Shown piece by piece: positions 1 to 6,387 of a DNA stretch of 22,459 nucleotides (the stretch's first letter is position 1; every line of letters begins with the position of its first letter). The translations under genes and the position numbers were made by a program. Source of the DNA: an uncultured Eubacteriales bacterium (GTDB lineage: Bacteria > Bacillota > Clostridia > Oscillospirales > Butyricicoccaceae); assembly GCA_900555855.1 (NCBI GenBank), contig USML01000021.1:1-22459 (forward strand). Direction: 5' to 3'. The notes under the pieces were generated by a model. The model was given only the letters and a program-made list of their open reading frames with translations, was not told the origin of the DNA and did not search any database.

Positions 1-33
1 CGGACATGTGCCGGGAAAAAACACCGTAACCCG

Positions 34-257
34 CCAAATTTTCGCAAAAATTTGGTGAAACCGGCCCGCAGGCCGGAGCCACGGCCCTTCTGGGCCGCGC
101 CGCGAGTGCGGCGTGTATGGCGCGGAAGCCCGCATTTCGGGCGACCAGAGCCTATCAAATAAGATGGGGCCCCCGCAAAACGAGTTTTGCGGGGAAGAAA
201 ACCCAGCGAAGCGGTTTTTCGACAGCCTCAAGCGGCGGAGGGCATCCTCCGCCGCTT
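34..257. other. Cascade of consecutive stem-loops, no gene
   Basis: The first 282 bases carry no convincing coding region but a dense run of inverted repeats, mostly with four-base loops: 34-42/47-55 (loop CGCA), 61-66/71-76 (loop CGCA), 82-87/92-97 (loop TTCT), 98-103/108-113 (loop GAGT), 128-132/138-142, 171-180/185-194 (loop CGAG), 198-203/213-218 and 230-241/246-257 (loop GCAT). An alternative 7-bp pairing joins 95-101 with 119-125. The last hairpin is followed by four T on the plus strand and resembles an intrinsic terminator. The 198-218 hairpin is followed by a T-rich stretch on both strands and could end the minus-strand gene that stops at 283. This may be the 3' part of a structured RNA entering from the left, or a palindromic intergenic repeat. 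I do not recognise a named family. Confidence 0.6.
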
Positions 258-261
258 TTCT
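230..261 (+). terminator. Intrinsic terminator-like hairpin
   Basis: A 12-bp perfect stem (230-241 with 246-257, loop GCAT) is followed by TTTTC. The orientation fits termination of plus-strand transcription arriving from outside the window. The minus-strand tail is not T-rich, so it is probably not the main terminator of the gene ending at 283. Confidence 0.6.
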
Positions 262-282
262 GCGGGAAAACGGCTTTTTTCT

Positions 283-1530
283 TCAGCGCAGGCTTTCTGC
301 CAGAAGCTCTGCCGCCCGCTGGGGCGTGAGGGCGGCGTCTCCCGCGTCGGTGTCGGCAAACCAGGTGACCTCCACCAGCTGACAGCCCTTCTGCAGGATC
401 AGCGTGGGGAAGAAGTCGGTATAGGCCTCCGCCAGATCGGCGTCCACCGGCTCCAGCGAGATCGCTTTCCAGTGCTTCCGGCTGCCGCGCAGGCGGTCAT
501 AGCGAATGCGCTCCTTTGCCAGCAGACGGGCCACCCAGGGCCGGGGCGTTTTGTAATAATCCACATAGAGCGTGACGCGGAAGCTGGCGCCGTCCGGCAG
601 ACGCACTGTGCCCCGTTCCTTGAACTGAATGACCTCCGGGGCCAGCCAGTCGCCGCTCTCCCGGTATACATTGGAAGAAAAGGCGGCGGCGGTGTCGGTC
701 TCGTCCCGGGTGAAGCTCCCCTCCGGGAAGAGCTCTGCCAGCGTGGCAAAGGGGAAGGGCTCCTGCCGGGCGGACAGGGGCAGATCGGCCTCCGGCGTCA
801 GCGTTCCCGTTCCCCAGCGGATCAGAAAGCACAGAAGAAAGCCCAGCCAAAGGGCCGACCATGCGCCCTTGCAGAGCAGATAACGCCGTCCGCTGCGCTG
901 CCAGCCGTCGCTGCAGGGCAGCGCGCCGGTCTGCAGGAGGGATTTCCGCTCCCGGATCAGAAACCGCAGCCGGAGCAGCGGCAAAACCAGCAGCATCCCC
1001 GCTGCAAGGATCAGCAGCCACAGCAAAAACCAGCTGCCGACGGCCACCGCCGCGTGCAGCGGTGCAAAGCGCCGCCCCAGACCAAACAGAACGAAATACA
1101 AGGCGGCGATGATGGCGCTGCCCCGCAGATCCTTTTCCACCCGCTTCAGCGTCATGGCCTGGATGGCGGGGTCGGTGTTCAGCTCCGGGGCGGCGGGATC
1201 CTCCGTGCGGTAGACAGAAAAGCCCTGGCGGGAGCAGACATAGTCCCAGCCGAACTCCTTCGCCAGCTCTGCCTGCCCTTCGTCCTCCGGACGGTCCTCC
1301 GCAAGGAAGGAGCGCTTCCGGCCGCTGACGGTAAGACGGTAGCGGCACTGCCGGGGCACTCCCCGCGCAAAAATGCCGAAGCCCAGAAAAAAACCGTCCT
1401 CGGATAAATGCAGGCCGCTGGCGGCCATGGCCTCCAGCCAGCTTTCCGTCCCGGCGATGTCATAATAGGGCGCCGGGATGGGCCGGTAAACAAAATGCGG
1501 CTCCCGGGCGCCGGTGTCAGCAGTCCTCAT
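283..1530 (-). CDS. DUF2812 domain-containing membrane protein
   Basis: A 415-residue protein of the DUF2812 type, a family often encoded directly after padR regulators in Bacillota. Its biochemical function is unknown. The N-terminal soluble part (about residues 11-115) contains the pattern typical of the family: a short stretch on the width of the polypeptide, W31 and 'DGFFLGFGIF' near 45-54, and 'KEFGWDYVCSRQGFSVYRT' near 91-109. Hydrophobic segments follow at about 137-151, 159-188 and 222-238, then a long C-terminal extracytoplasmic or cytoplasmic domain. The start at 1530 was chosen over an upstream in-frame ATG because GGAGA lies 5 bases before it. This start overlaps the last codons of padR by 14 bases, implying translational coupling. 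It is likely controlled by the PadR protein encoded upstream. Confidence 0.8.
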   Translation of the reverse strand: MRTADTGAREPHFVYRPIPAPYYDIAGTESWLEAMAASGLHLSEDGFFLGFGIFARGVPRQCRYRLTVSGRKRSFLAEDRPEDEGQAELAKEFGWDYVCSRQGFSVYRTEDPAAPELNTDPAIQAMTLKRVEKDLRGSAIIAALYFVLFGLGRRFAPLHAAVAVGSWFLLWLLILAAGMLLVLPLLRLRFLIRERKSLLQTGALPCSDGWQRSGRRYLLCKGAWSALWLGFLLCFLIRWGTGTLTPEADLPLSARQEPFPFATLAELFPEGSFTRDETDTAAAFSSNVYRESGDWLAPEVIQFKERGTVRLPDGASFRVTLYVDYYKTPRPWVARLLAKERIRYDRLRGSRKHWKAISLEPVDADLAEAYTDFFPTLILQKGCQLVEVTWFADTDAGDAALTPQRAAELLAESLR

Positions 1531-1840
1531 AGCTGTCTCCTTTCTCCGCGTCGGCAAGGCAGCAGCGCAGCCGCGCCAGCTCCTCCTGATAGGCACGGAT
1601 CCCCAGCGGGGTGACGGCATAGGTGCGCTTGCGCCCCTCCACCTGGATCTCCGTGATATAGTTTTGCTGCAAAAACCGTGCCAGAATGGTGTAAAGAGTG
1701 GCGGGCCCCAGCCGGAGCCTGCCGCCGCTGCGGCGCAGGATCAGTTCTGCCGCGTCTGTGCCGCAGAGCGGGCCCTGCTGAAAGGCCATCAAAACATAAA
1801 ACATGGTCTCCGTCAGCGTCTCCATGGCTTTTTTCGGCAT
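1517..1840 (-). CDS. PadR family transcriptional regulator
   Basis: A 107-residue winged-helix protein. It reads as a compact PadR: helix 1 'ETMFYVLMAFQQGPLCGTD' (11-29), the recognition region 'LRLGPATLYTILARFLQQ' (42-59), and the wing 'GRKRTYAVTPLGIRAYQEE' (69-87). The family binds inverted repeats in its own promoter and is displaced by small ligands or stress signals. The start at 1840 is preceded by GGAGGTGCGCC; a longer in-frame start at 1927 would put the promoter inside the gene and is rejected. The gene is followed, with a 14-base overlap, by the DUF2812 membrane protein, the classic PadR partner arrangement, and is divergent from the permease at 1987. Confidence 0.88.
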   Translation of the reverse strand: MPKKAMETLTETMFYVLMAFQQGPLCGTDAAELILRRSGGRLRLGPATLYTILARFLQQNYITEIQVEGRKRTYAVTPLGIRAYQEELARLRCCLADAEKGDSYEDC

Positions 1841-1851
1841 GGCGCACCTCC

Positions 1852-1883
1852 AATATCGTAACATGATATCAAGTAACGATATT
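1852..1883. promoter_or_regulatory. Probable PadR operator (inverted repeat)
   Basis: The arms AATATCGTAAC (1852-1862) and GTAACGATATT (1873-1883) are inverted copies with one mismatch, around a GATATC-containing centre. The repeat runs from the -10 element of the padR promoter to just before the padR ribosome binding site. The position and the dyad symmetry fit autorepression by PadR. The assignment is inferred from location. Confidence 0.65.
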
Positions 1884-1909
1884 ATAACGCCTGTCTTTTT
1901 GCCTGTCAA
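1881..1909 (-). promoter_or_regulatory. Consensus promoter of padR-DUF2812
   Basis: On the minus strand, TTGACA (1904-1909) and TATAAT (1881-1886) are separated by exactly 17 bases, a perfect vegetative sigma factor match. The -10 hexamer overlaps the distal arm of the inverted repeat at 1852-1883, so PadR binding there should block its own transcription. Confidence 0.85.
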
Positions 1910-1920
1910 GTGCATTTTCA

Positions 1921-1949
1921 TTGACATTTTCCGCCGCTGCGGCTATACT
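1921..1949 (+). promoter_or_regulatory. Promoter of the anion permease
   Basis: TTGACA (1921-1926) and TATACT (1944-1949) are spaced 17 bases apart, about 38 bases before the start codon at 1987. Its -35 hexamer sits 11 bases from the -35 of the divergent padR promoter, so the two promoters are back to back. Confidence 0.8.
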
Positions 1950-1986
1950 GCCATATTGGAGCGTTTTTTGGAAAAGGGGAGCAGAT

Positions 1987-3090
1987 ATGAGCGGGATCAA
2001 GAGCTTTGTAAAACAAAATCCGGTGATGTGCGTGGCGCTGCTGGCGGCTGCGGCCACGGCCTGCTTTGTGCCGCCGGACAGAGAATATCTGAGCTATTTT
2101 GATTTCCGGACGCTGACCTGTCTGTTCTGCGTGCTGGCAGTGATCTGCGCCCTGAAAAACATCCAGTTCTTCTACCTGCTGGCCCGCAAGGTGGTGGAGT
2201 GCTTCGGCAATTTGCGCCGGGCTATTATCGCGCTGGTCTATATCACCTTTTTGGGCTCCATGCTCATCGCCAACGATATGGCGCTTCTGACCTTTCTGCC
2301 GCTGGGCTATTATGTTCTGCATCGCACCGGCAAGGAGCACTGCATGGCCATCGTTTTTATCCTGCAGAACATCGCCGCAAATCTGGGCGGCATGCTTACG
2401 CCCTTCGGCAACCCGCAGAATCTTTATCTTTACAGCCATTTTCAGATCCCCGGCGGCCAGTTCGTGGGCATCATGCTGCCCTCCTTTCTGCTGTCTATCG
2501 CGCTCATTACCCTGTGCTGCTTTCTGATCCCTCGGGATCCGCTGCAGCTCCGGGGAGAACGGGCGGCGCTGCCAAAGGGGCGGACGGCCCTCTATCTGGC
2601 GCTGTTTGCGCTGGCCATCGCCATCGTGTTCCGGGGCGTGCCCTATTGGATCGGCCTGATCGTCATTCCGGCGGCGCTGCTGCTGGCCGACCGGAAGGCG
2701 CTGGCCATGGTGGACTATCCGCTGCTTCTGACCTTCTGCTTTTTCTTCATTTTTTCCGGAAATCTGGCCCGGATCCAGGCGGTGCGGGCCTTTTTCGGCG
2801 GACTTCTGGCGAAAAACACCCTGCTGGTCAGCGTCCTTTCCTGCCAGTGCATCAGCAATGTGCCCTCCGCCATCCTGCTTTCCCAATTCACGGAAAACTA
2901 TCCTGCCCTGCTGGTGGGCGTCAATATCGGCGGCGTGGGGACGCTGATCGCGTCTCTGGCCAGCCTGATCACCTTCCGGGAATATCAGAAGCACAATCCC
3001 GGCACGGCGCTGCGCTATCTGCTGGTGTTTTCTGCCTTTAATTTCGCGTTTTTGTTCGTGCTGACGGGTTTTTCCCTTTGGATCGGATAA
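1987..3090 (+). CDS. SLC13 / ArsB-NhaD family anion permease
   Basis: A 367-residue polytopic membrane protein of the ion transporter superfamily that includes SLC13 carboxylate carriers, ArsB and NhaD. It shows the family's two-repeat pattern: 'NDMALLTFLPL' (96-106) and 'LTPFGNPQNLYLY' (127-139) in the first half, and 'SNVPSAILLSQF' (300-311) with 'NIGGVGTLIASLASL' (323-337) in the second. These re-entrant loop motifs normally bind Na+ and the anion. The substrate cannot be read from sequence; a di- or tricarboxylate, sulfate or arsenite are all possible. The start at 1987 follows AAGGGGAGC; an upstream in-frame ATG at 1921 lies in the promoter. At 367 residues it is shorter than most SLC13 proteins (over 400) but complete in both halves. 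It is transcribed alone, divergent from padR. Confidence 0.82.
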   Translation: MSGIKSFVKQNPVMCVALLAAAATACFVPPDREYLSYFDFRTLTCLFCVLAVICALKNIQFFYLLARKVVECFGNLRRAIIALVYITFLGSMLIANDMALLTFLPLGYYVLHRTGKEHCMAIVFILQNIAANLGGMLTPFGNPQNLYLYSHFQIPGGQFVGIMLPSFLLSIALITLCCFLIPRDPLQLRGERAALPKGRTALYLALFALAIAIVFRGVPYWIGLIVIPAALLLADRKALAMVDYPLLLTFCFFFIFSGNLARIQAVRAFFGGLLAKNTLLVSVLSCQCISNVPSAILLSQFTENYPALLVGVNIGGVGTLIASLASLITFREYQKHNPGTALRYLLVFSAFNFAFLFVLTGFSLWIG

Positions 3091-3105
3091 AATCGCAAAA
3101 AAGGC

Positions 3106-3134
3106 TTGCTTTTTCCAAAAAGTTTCGATACAAT
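3106..3134 (+). promoter_or_regulatory. Promoter of the Mn riboswitch / exporter unit
   Basis: TTGCTT (3106-3111) and TACAAT (3129-3134) are 17 bases apart, placing the transcript start near 3141, exactly where the aptamer begins. Confidence 0.65.
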
Positions 3135-3141
3135 AACTTTT

Positions 3142-3232
3142 GCTTGAGGGAGTAGTCAGCGCGAAAGCGTTGCCTGTCAACACACTGACCGGGGCCTCCG
3201 GTCTGGCTTGCATTGAATGACGAGACTCATGC
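3142..3232 (+). ncRNA. yybP-ykoY manganese riboswitch aptamer
   Basis: Three conserved blocks of this class are present in order: GGGAGTAG (3148-3155), GTCAACACA (3176-3184) and ACGAGAC (3220-3226), separated by two hairpins, one capped by GAAA. The closing helix P1 can form between GCTTGAG (3142-3148) and CTCATGC (3226-3232) with one mismatch. The aptamer senses Mn2+ by bringing its two conserved loops together. It lies directly before a TMEM165/GDT1-type exporter, a well-known gene partner of this class. The 3' strand of P1 overlaps the 5' arm of the terminator at 3228-3265, so Mn2+ binding should favour read-through. Confidence 0.88.
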
Positions 3233-3265
3233 GCCGCAGCTTTGCGCGCGCATGCGTCTTTTTTT
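3228..3265 (+). terminator. Riboswitch-controlled intrinsic terminator
   Basis: The stem CATGCG/CGCATG continues into CGCA/TGCG capped by GCTT, with a small internal bulge, and runs into a T-rich tail at 3257-3265. It shares bases 3228-3232 with the aptamer P1 helix, so terminator and ligand-bound aptamer are mutually exclusive. Confidence 0.8.
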
Positions 3266-3295
3266 ATCCGAAAACAAATCGGAAGGAGAATGCTT

Positions 3296-3973
3296 ATGCT
3301 GTTCTGGAAGATCCTTTTGACGGAGTTCATCGCGGAAATGGGGGATAAGACCCAGCTGATGCTCATGGCCATGACCTCCCGCTTCAAGCTGCGGGATATC
3401 ATCCTCGGCACGGCGGCAGCGGTGCTGGTGCTCAACGGATTGGCGGTGCTGGCCGGCGGCCTGGTCAGCGAGCTGGTGCCGGAATGGATCATCAAGCTGG
3501 TGGCGGCGCTGGCCTTCCTCTATTTCTCCTGGTCTTCCCTGAAGGGCGATGACGAGGAGGAAGAGGAGGCGGTCTCGTCGAAGAAGGGCCGTTTTGCGGC
3601 GCTTTCCGTCTTTGGGACCTTTTTCGTGGCGGAGCTGGGCGACAAGACGCAGCTCACCGCCATCACCTTTGCCGCCGATGCGGGCATGAAAAATGCGGTG
3701 GTGGTCTGGCTGGCATGTTCCGTCGGCCTGTTTGCGGCGGATATCCTGGGCATGCTGCTGGGGATGCTGCTGAAAAACAAGATGCCCGAGGGCTTTTTGA
3801 ACACGCTGGCCTTTGTGATCTTTGCCGTCTTCGGCGTCATCACGCTGCGGGAGGGCCTGGCGATGCTGCTCACCGGCAGCCTGCCCCTCTGGATCACCAT
3901 GGCGGCGGCGGTGCTGTTTGCGGCGCTGTGCTTTGTCACCGGGCAGAAAAAGCGCGGCAAAAAGGCCGTTTGA
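3296..3973 (+). CDS. TMEM165/GDT1 family (UPF0016) Mn2+ exporter
   Basis: A 225-residue membrane protein with the family's duplicated signature E-x-G-D-K-T: 'EMGDKTQ' at 14-20 and 'ELGDKTQ' at 113-119, each at the start of one half of an inverted repeat of three transmembrane helices. A charged linker (about 84-98, rich in Glu and Lys) joins the halves. Members such as bacterial MneA and eukaryotic TMEM165/Gdt1 move Mn2+ (and Ca2+) out of the cytoplasm, probably in exchange for protons. The start at 3296 gives a 7-base spacer from AAGGAG; the in-frame ATG at 3290 is too close. The manganese riboswitch upstream strongly supports Mn2+ as the substrate. The next gene starts 58 bases later with no terminator seen between. 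Confidence 0.9.
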   Translation: MLFWKILLTEFIAEMGDKTQLMLMAMTSRFKLRDIILGTAAAVLVLNGLAVLAGGLVSELVPEWIIKLVAALAFLYFSWSSLKGDDEEEEEAVSSKKGRFAALSVFGTFFVAELGDKTQLTAITFAADAGMKNAVVVWLACSVGLFAADILGMLLGMLLKNKMPEGFLNTLAFVIFAVFGVITLREGLAMLLTGSLPLWITMAAAVLFAALCFVTGQKKRGKKAV

Positions 3974-4031
3974 GCCGGTCTGCATATCGTCTTTGCAATG
4001 TGCCCATACTACCAAGAAAAGGAGCGGTGGT

Positions 4032-5489
4032 ATGGGTACATTTTTCTTTCACGGAAGGATCTGGCGGGGAAACGGCGTGTTTGCCTCCGCCATGCTGGTG
4101 CGGAACGGGCGCATTGCGGCGCTGGGCACGGAGGAGGAGCTGCGGGAAATGGCGGCAGGCAGCGACCACATCGACTGTGGCGGCCGGGTGATGATCCCCG
4201 GCTTTCAGGAGGCCTGTCTCTGCCTGACGGCGGCTTGCTCTCCGGTGGTGCCCGGAGAATGCAGAGATTGGAGCTCCATCCGCCGGGCCTGTCTCCGTTG
4301 GCTGGAGGAGCATCCGAAAAGCGCAAAAAGGGGCCTTTATGCCTGTGTGCATTTCGGCGGCGCCGTGCCGGACCGGGGTGCGCTGGACGCCGTGCTGTCC
4401 GGCGCGCCGCTGGTGCTGGAGGATATCGCCGCCGGGGCTGCGGCGGTAAATACCTGCGGGCTGGAGCGGATGGAGCGGCGCGGCATCCCCGCGGCCTGCG
4501 CCCAATGGATGAGCTTTGATCAGGCGGGCAGACCCACTGGGCTGGTGCGGGGGCCGGCCTGCCGGCTTGCCATGGATGCGGCGCCGCACCTCTCCCAGCG
4601 GGAGCTGCGGCCCATGCTGGAGCAGATGCTGCGGCAGGCCGCGGCGCAGGGCGTCACCAGCCTGCAGAGCTGTGATCTGGGCCTGACGCTGCCCCACAGC
4701 GCCCTGCCGCTGCTGGAACGGATCTATGAGGAGGACGGCGGTCTGCCCCGGATGCAGTGCTTCCGCTGGCCTGCCGGAGGGGACCATCTGCCGCCCCGCT
4801 CCCACCTGGCAGAATCCGGCAGGCAGCCCACCCGGGGCGCGCTGCTGGCCATGCAGGAATGTGACCTGCTGAACTTCCGCCTGAGCCGGGAGCTGCTGGG
4901 CCGGCTCATCCGGGCCGCAGGCAAGAAGGGAATGCAGCTCTGGATCCGTGCGCAGGGGGAAAGGCAGATGGAGGAGGTCCTGGAGCAGTGGGAAAAGCTG
5001 CCCTTCGGCCAGGGCAACCTGCAGCGGGCGGTGATCCTTGGGGCGCAAAACACCAGCGACGCCCTGCTGAAGCGTCTGGGACAGCAAAAGCTGGGCGTGG
5101 CCATGCTGCCGGCGCGGCTGGCAGAGGATCTGCACCGCTGGGGCGGAAGGCCGGGGGCGCATCCCTGCGCCGTCAAAACGCTGCTGCGGCTGGGGGCCCA
5201 TGTGGGCTTTGCCGGGCTGGACGAATGCCGCCCCTTTGCCGGGCTGCAGGCCGCAGTGAGCCTGCCGGAGCCGGAACGGCTCAGCCGGGAGGAGGCGCTG
5301 GAGGTCTATACCAGCGGCAGCGCCTGGCTGCAGTTCAAGGAGGATTTTCTGGGGCGGCTGGCCCCGGGCTATGCCGCCGATCTGCAGCTGCTGGACCGGG
5401 ATTATTTCACCTGCCCCCGGGAGGAGATCGGGAGCATCCGTCCGGTGCTGGTGATGGCGGCGGGCAAGCCCCTGCTGCGGGAGATCTGA
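4032..5489 (+). CDS. YtcJ-like amidohydrolase, metal ligands lost
   Basis: A 485-residue protein with the overall layout of amidohydrolase family 3 (YtcJ type): an N-terminal beta-sandwich part with 'ASAMLVRNGRIAALG' (18-32), the 'PGF' entry to the barrel (56-58), and the C-terminal return 'LGRLAPGYAADLQLLDRDYF' (440-459). The catalytic pattern is not intact. The usual D-x-H-x-H reads E60-A-C62-L-C64, the later helix that normally carries 'HAxGD' reads 'RAQGE' (306-310), and the usual 'EHAQ' reads 'LGAQ' (336-339). Only D397 may correspond to the last metal-binding Asp. Family enzymes hydrolyse amide or ester bonds with two metal ions; this one probably cannot work that way. The start at 4032 follows AAAAGGAG with a 7-base spacer. 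It may be co-transcribed with the exporter upstream. Confidence 0.75.
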   Translation: MGTFFFHGRIWRGNGVFASAMLVRNGRIAALGTEEELREMAAGSDHIDCGGRVMIPGFQEACLCLTAACSPVVPGECRDWSSIRRACLRWLEEHPKSAKRGLYACVHFGGAVPDRGALDAVLSGAPLVLEDIAAGAAAVNTCGLERMERRGIPAACAQWMSFDQAGRPTGLVRGPACRLAMDAAPHLSQRELRPMLEQMLRQAAAQGVTSLQSCDLGLTLPHSALPLLERIYEEDGGLPRMQCFRWPAGGDHLPPRSHLAESGRQPTRGALLAMQECDLLNFRLSRELLGRLIRAAGKKGMQLWIRAQGERQMEEVLEQWEKLPFGQGNLQRAVILGAQNTSDALLKRLGQQKLGVAMLPARLAEDLHRWGGRPGAHPCAVKTLLRLGAHVGFAGLDECRPFAGLQAAVSLPEPERLSREEALEVYTSGSAWLQFKEDFLGRLAPGYAADLQLLDRDYFTCPREEIGSIRPVLVMAAGKPLLREI

Positions 5490-5502
5490 CCTTCCTGCCC
5501 TA

Positions 5503-5531
5503 TTGACAAATCCCGCCCGGGCACTTATACT
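5503..5531 (+). promoter_or_regulatory. Promoter of the THF riboswitch / folT unit
   Basis: TTGACA (5503-5508) and TATACT (5526-5531) with a 17-base spacer. Transcription would begin near 5538, just before the aptamer. Confidence 0.85.
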
Positions 5532-5540
5532 ATGGCCAAT

Positions 5541-5644
5541 GGCAGAGTAGATCTGCGCGTGTTCAGTGCCGGCGGGACGGGGAGTTGTCCGCCGGACGAA
5601 ACGGCCCGTTTGGGCCTGCAGTGCGCACTTCGCATCCCGCTGCC
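5541..5644 (+). ncRNA. Tetrahydrofolate (THF) riboswitch aptamer
   Basis: The sequence follows the folT-associated THF aptamer in order: GAGTAGAT (5545-5552), GCGTGTTCAGTG close to the usual GCGTTAAGTG, a hairpin arm with GGAGTTGTC, ACGAA (5597-5601), then GCAGTGCGC and CGCATCCCGC near the 3' end. The outer helix pairs GGCAG (5541-5545) with CTGCC (5640-5644). The class binds reduced folates and turns down folate uptake genes. The next gene encodes a FolT-like ECF subunit, the most common target of this riboswitch. Confidence 0.82.
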
Positions 5645-5740
5645 GCGGACAGGAGACCGTTCCCCTGTTGCGGCGTTCTGCGCTTCAAACCGGAAGGAGG
5701 CGCAGGAGAGCTGCCAAAACAGAAAGGAAGGTCTTTTTTT
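5642..5740 (+). promoter_or_regulatory. Probable expression platform of THF riboswitch
   Basis: Two competing structures are visible. Hairpin A pairs GCCGC (5642-5646) with GCGGC (5670-5674) and ACAGG (5649-5653) with CCTGT (5664-5668); it shares bases with the 3' strand of the aptamer's outer helix. Structure B pairs AGACC-g-TTCC (5654-5663), which is the loop of hairpin A, with GGAAGGTCT (5726-5734), covering the ribosome binding site and ending in a T-run. It would enclose another hairpin (5676-5683/5700-5707). Folate binding should free the loop for structure B and lower folT expression. The model is inferred from base pairing only. Confidence 0.5.
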
Positions 5741-5741
5741 C

Positions 5742-6323
5742 ATGCGGTTTTCCAGTCTCTGGTCGGGGGATTACTGGCGGCAGGCGCGGGACGCGCTGAA
5801 GCAGCCCCGGCTGCTGGCGGTGAGCGCGCTGCTGCTGGCGGCGTCCATCGCCATTGCCAGCGTATTTATCCCGCTGCCCGCCAATCTGCGGGTCTATTTC
5901 AGCTTTTTGCCCAAGGCGCTGTGCGGCGCGGTGTGCGGGCCGGTGTGCGGCGTTCTGTTCGGCGCGGCGGCAGACCTGCTGGGCTATATGCTCCATCCCA
6001 GCGGCGGATTTTTCTTCGGCTATACCCTTTCCTCCATGACGGGGATGCTGCTTTATGGGCTGGGCCTCTTTCGGGCAAGGCTCACGCCGCGGCGGCTGGC
6101 GATCACAAAGCTGGCGGTGAATCTGCTGTGCAATGTGGGGCTGGGCGCCCTCTGGAGCGCCATGCTCTATCAAAAGGGCTATCTTTTCTATCTGGGCACC
6201 AGCCTGATCAAAAATCTGGCCCTCTGGCCGGTGGAGACGCTGCTGCTGTGGCTGATGTTTCGGACGCTCTGCCCGGTGCTGCAGAAGCAGGGGCTGCTGC
6301 CCACAGAGGAGAAAAAGGGATAG
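5742..6323 (+). CDS. folT: Folate-specific ECF transporter S component
   Basis: A 193-residue, very hydrophobic protein of the folate family of ECF substrate-capture (S) subunits. After an amphipathic N-terminus it has about six transmembrane helices, starting with 'LLAVSALLLAASIAIASVFI' (23-42). It contains the typical S-subunit pattern 'FSFLPKALCGAVCGPVCG' (53-70) followed by 'GAAADLLGY' and 'PSGGFFFGYTLSS'. S subunits bind the vitamin in the membrane and dock to a shared energising module (EcfT and two ATPases), which is not encoded in this window. The start at 5742 has GGAAGG ten bases upstream; this site lies in the switch structure described above. The upstream THF riboswitch supports the folate assignment. 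Confidence 0.88.
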   Translation: MRFSSLWSGDYWRQARDALKQPRLLAVSALLLAASIAIASVFIPLPANLRVYFSFLPKALCGAVCGPVCGVLFGAAADLLGYMLHPSGGFFFGYTLSSMTGMLLYGLGLFRARLTPRRLAITKLAVNLLCNVGLGALWSAMLYQKGYLFYLGTSLIKNLALWPVETLLLWLMFRTLCPVLQKQGLLPTEEKKG

Positions 6324-6333
6324 AAAGCAAAAC

Positions 6334-6361
6334 GCCGCCGCGTTCCTGAGAACGCGGCGGC
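6334..6361. terminator. Bidirectional terminator between folT and lipoprotein gene
   Basis: A perfect 12-bp stem (6334-6345 with 6350-6361) with loop CTGA. It is flanked by CTTGTATTT on the plus strand and by GTTTTGCTTT on the minus strand, so it can end both convergent genes. Confidence 0.85.
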
Positions 6362-6387
6362 TTGTATTTGGTTCGTGCGCAGTGCGG

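Noticed and set aside
113..382. Small plus-strand open frames at the left edge
   Set aside because: They run through the hairpin cascade and opposite the end of the DUF2812 gene, lack ribosome binding sites and give low-complexity products.
1918..3495. A 525-codon open frame on the minus strand over the permease and Mn riboswitch
   Set aside because: It lies opposite two clear genes and a riboswitch, with a low-complexity Gln/Arg/His-rich translation typical of an antisense shadow.
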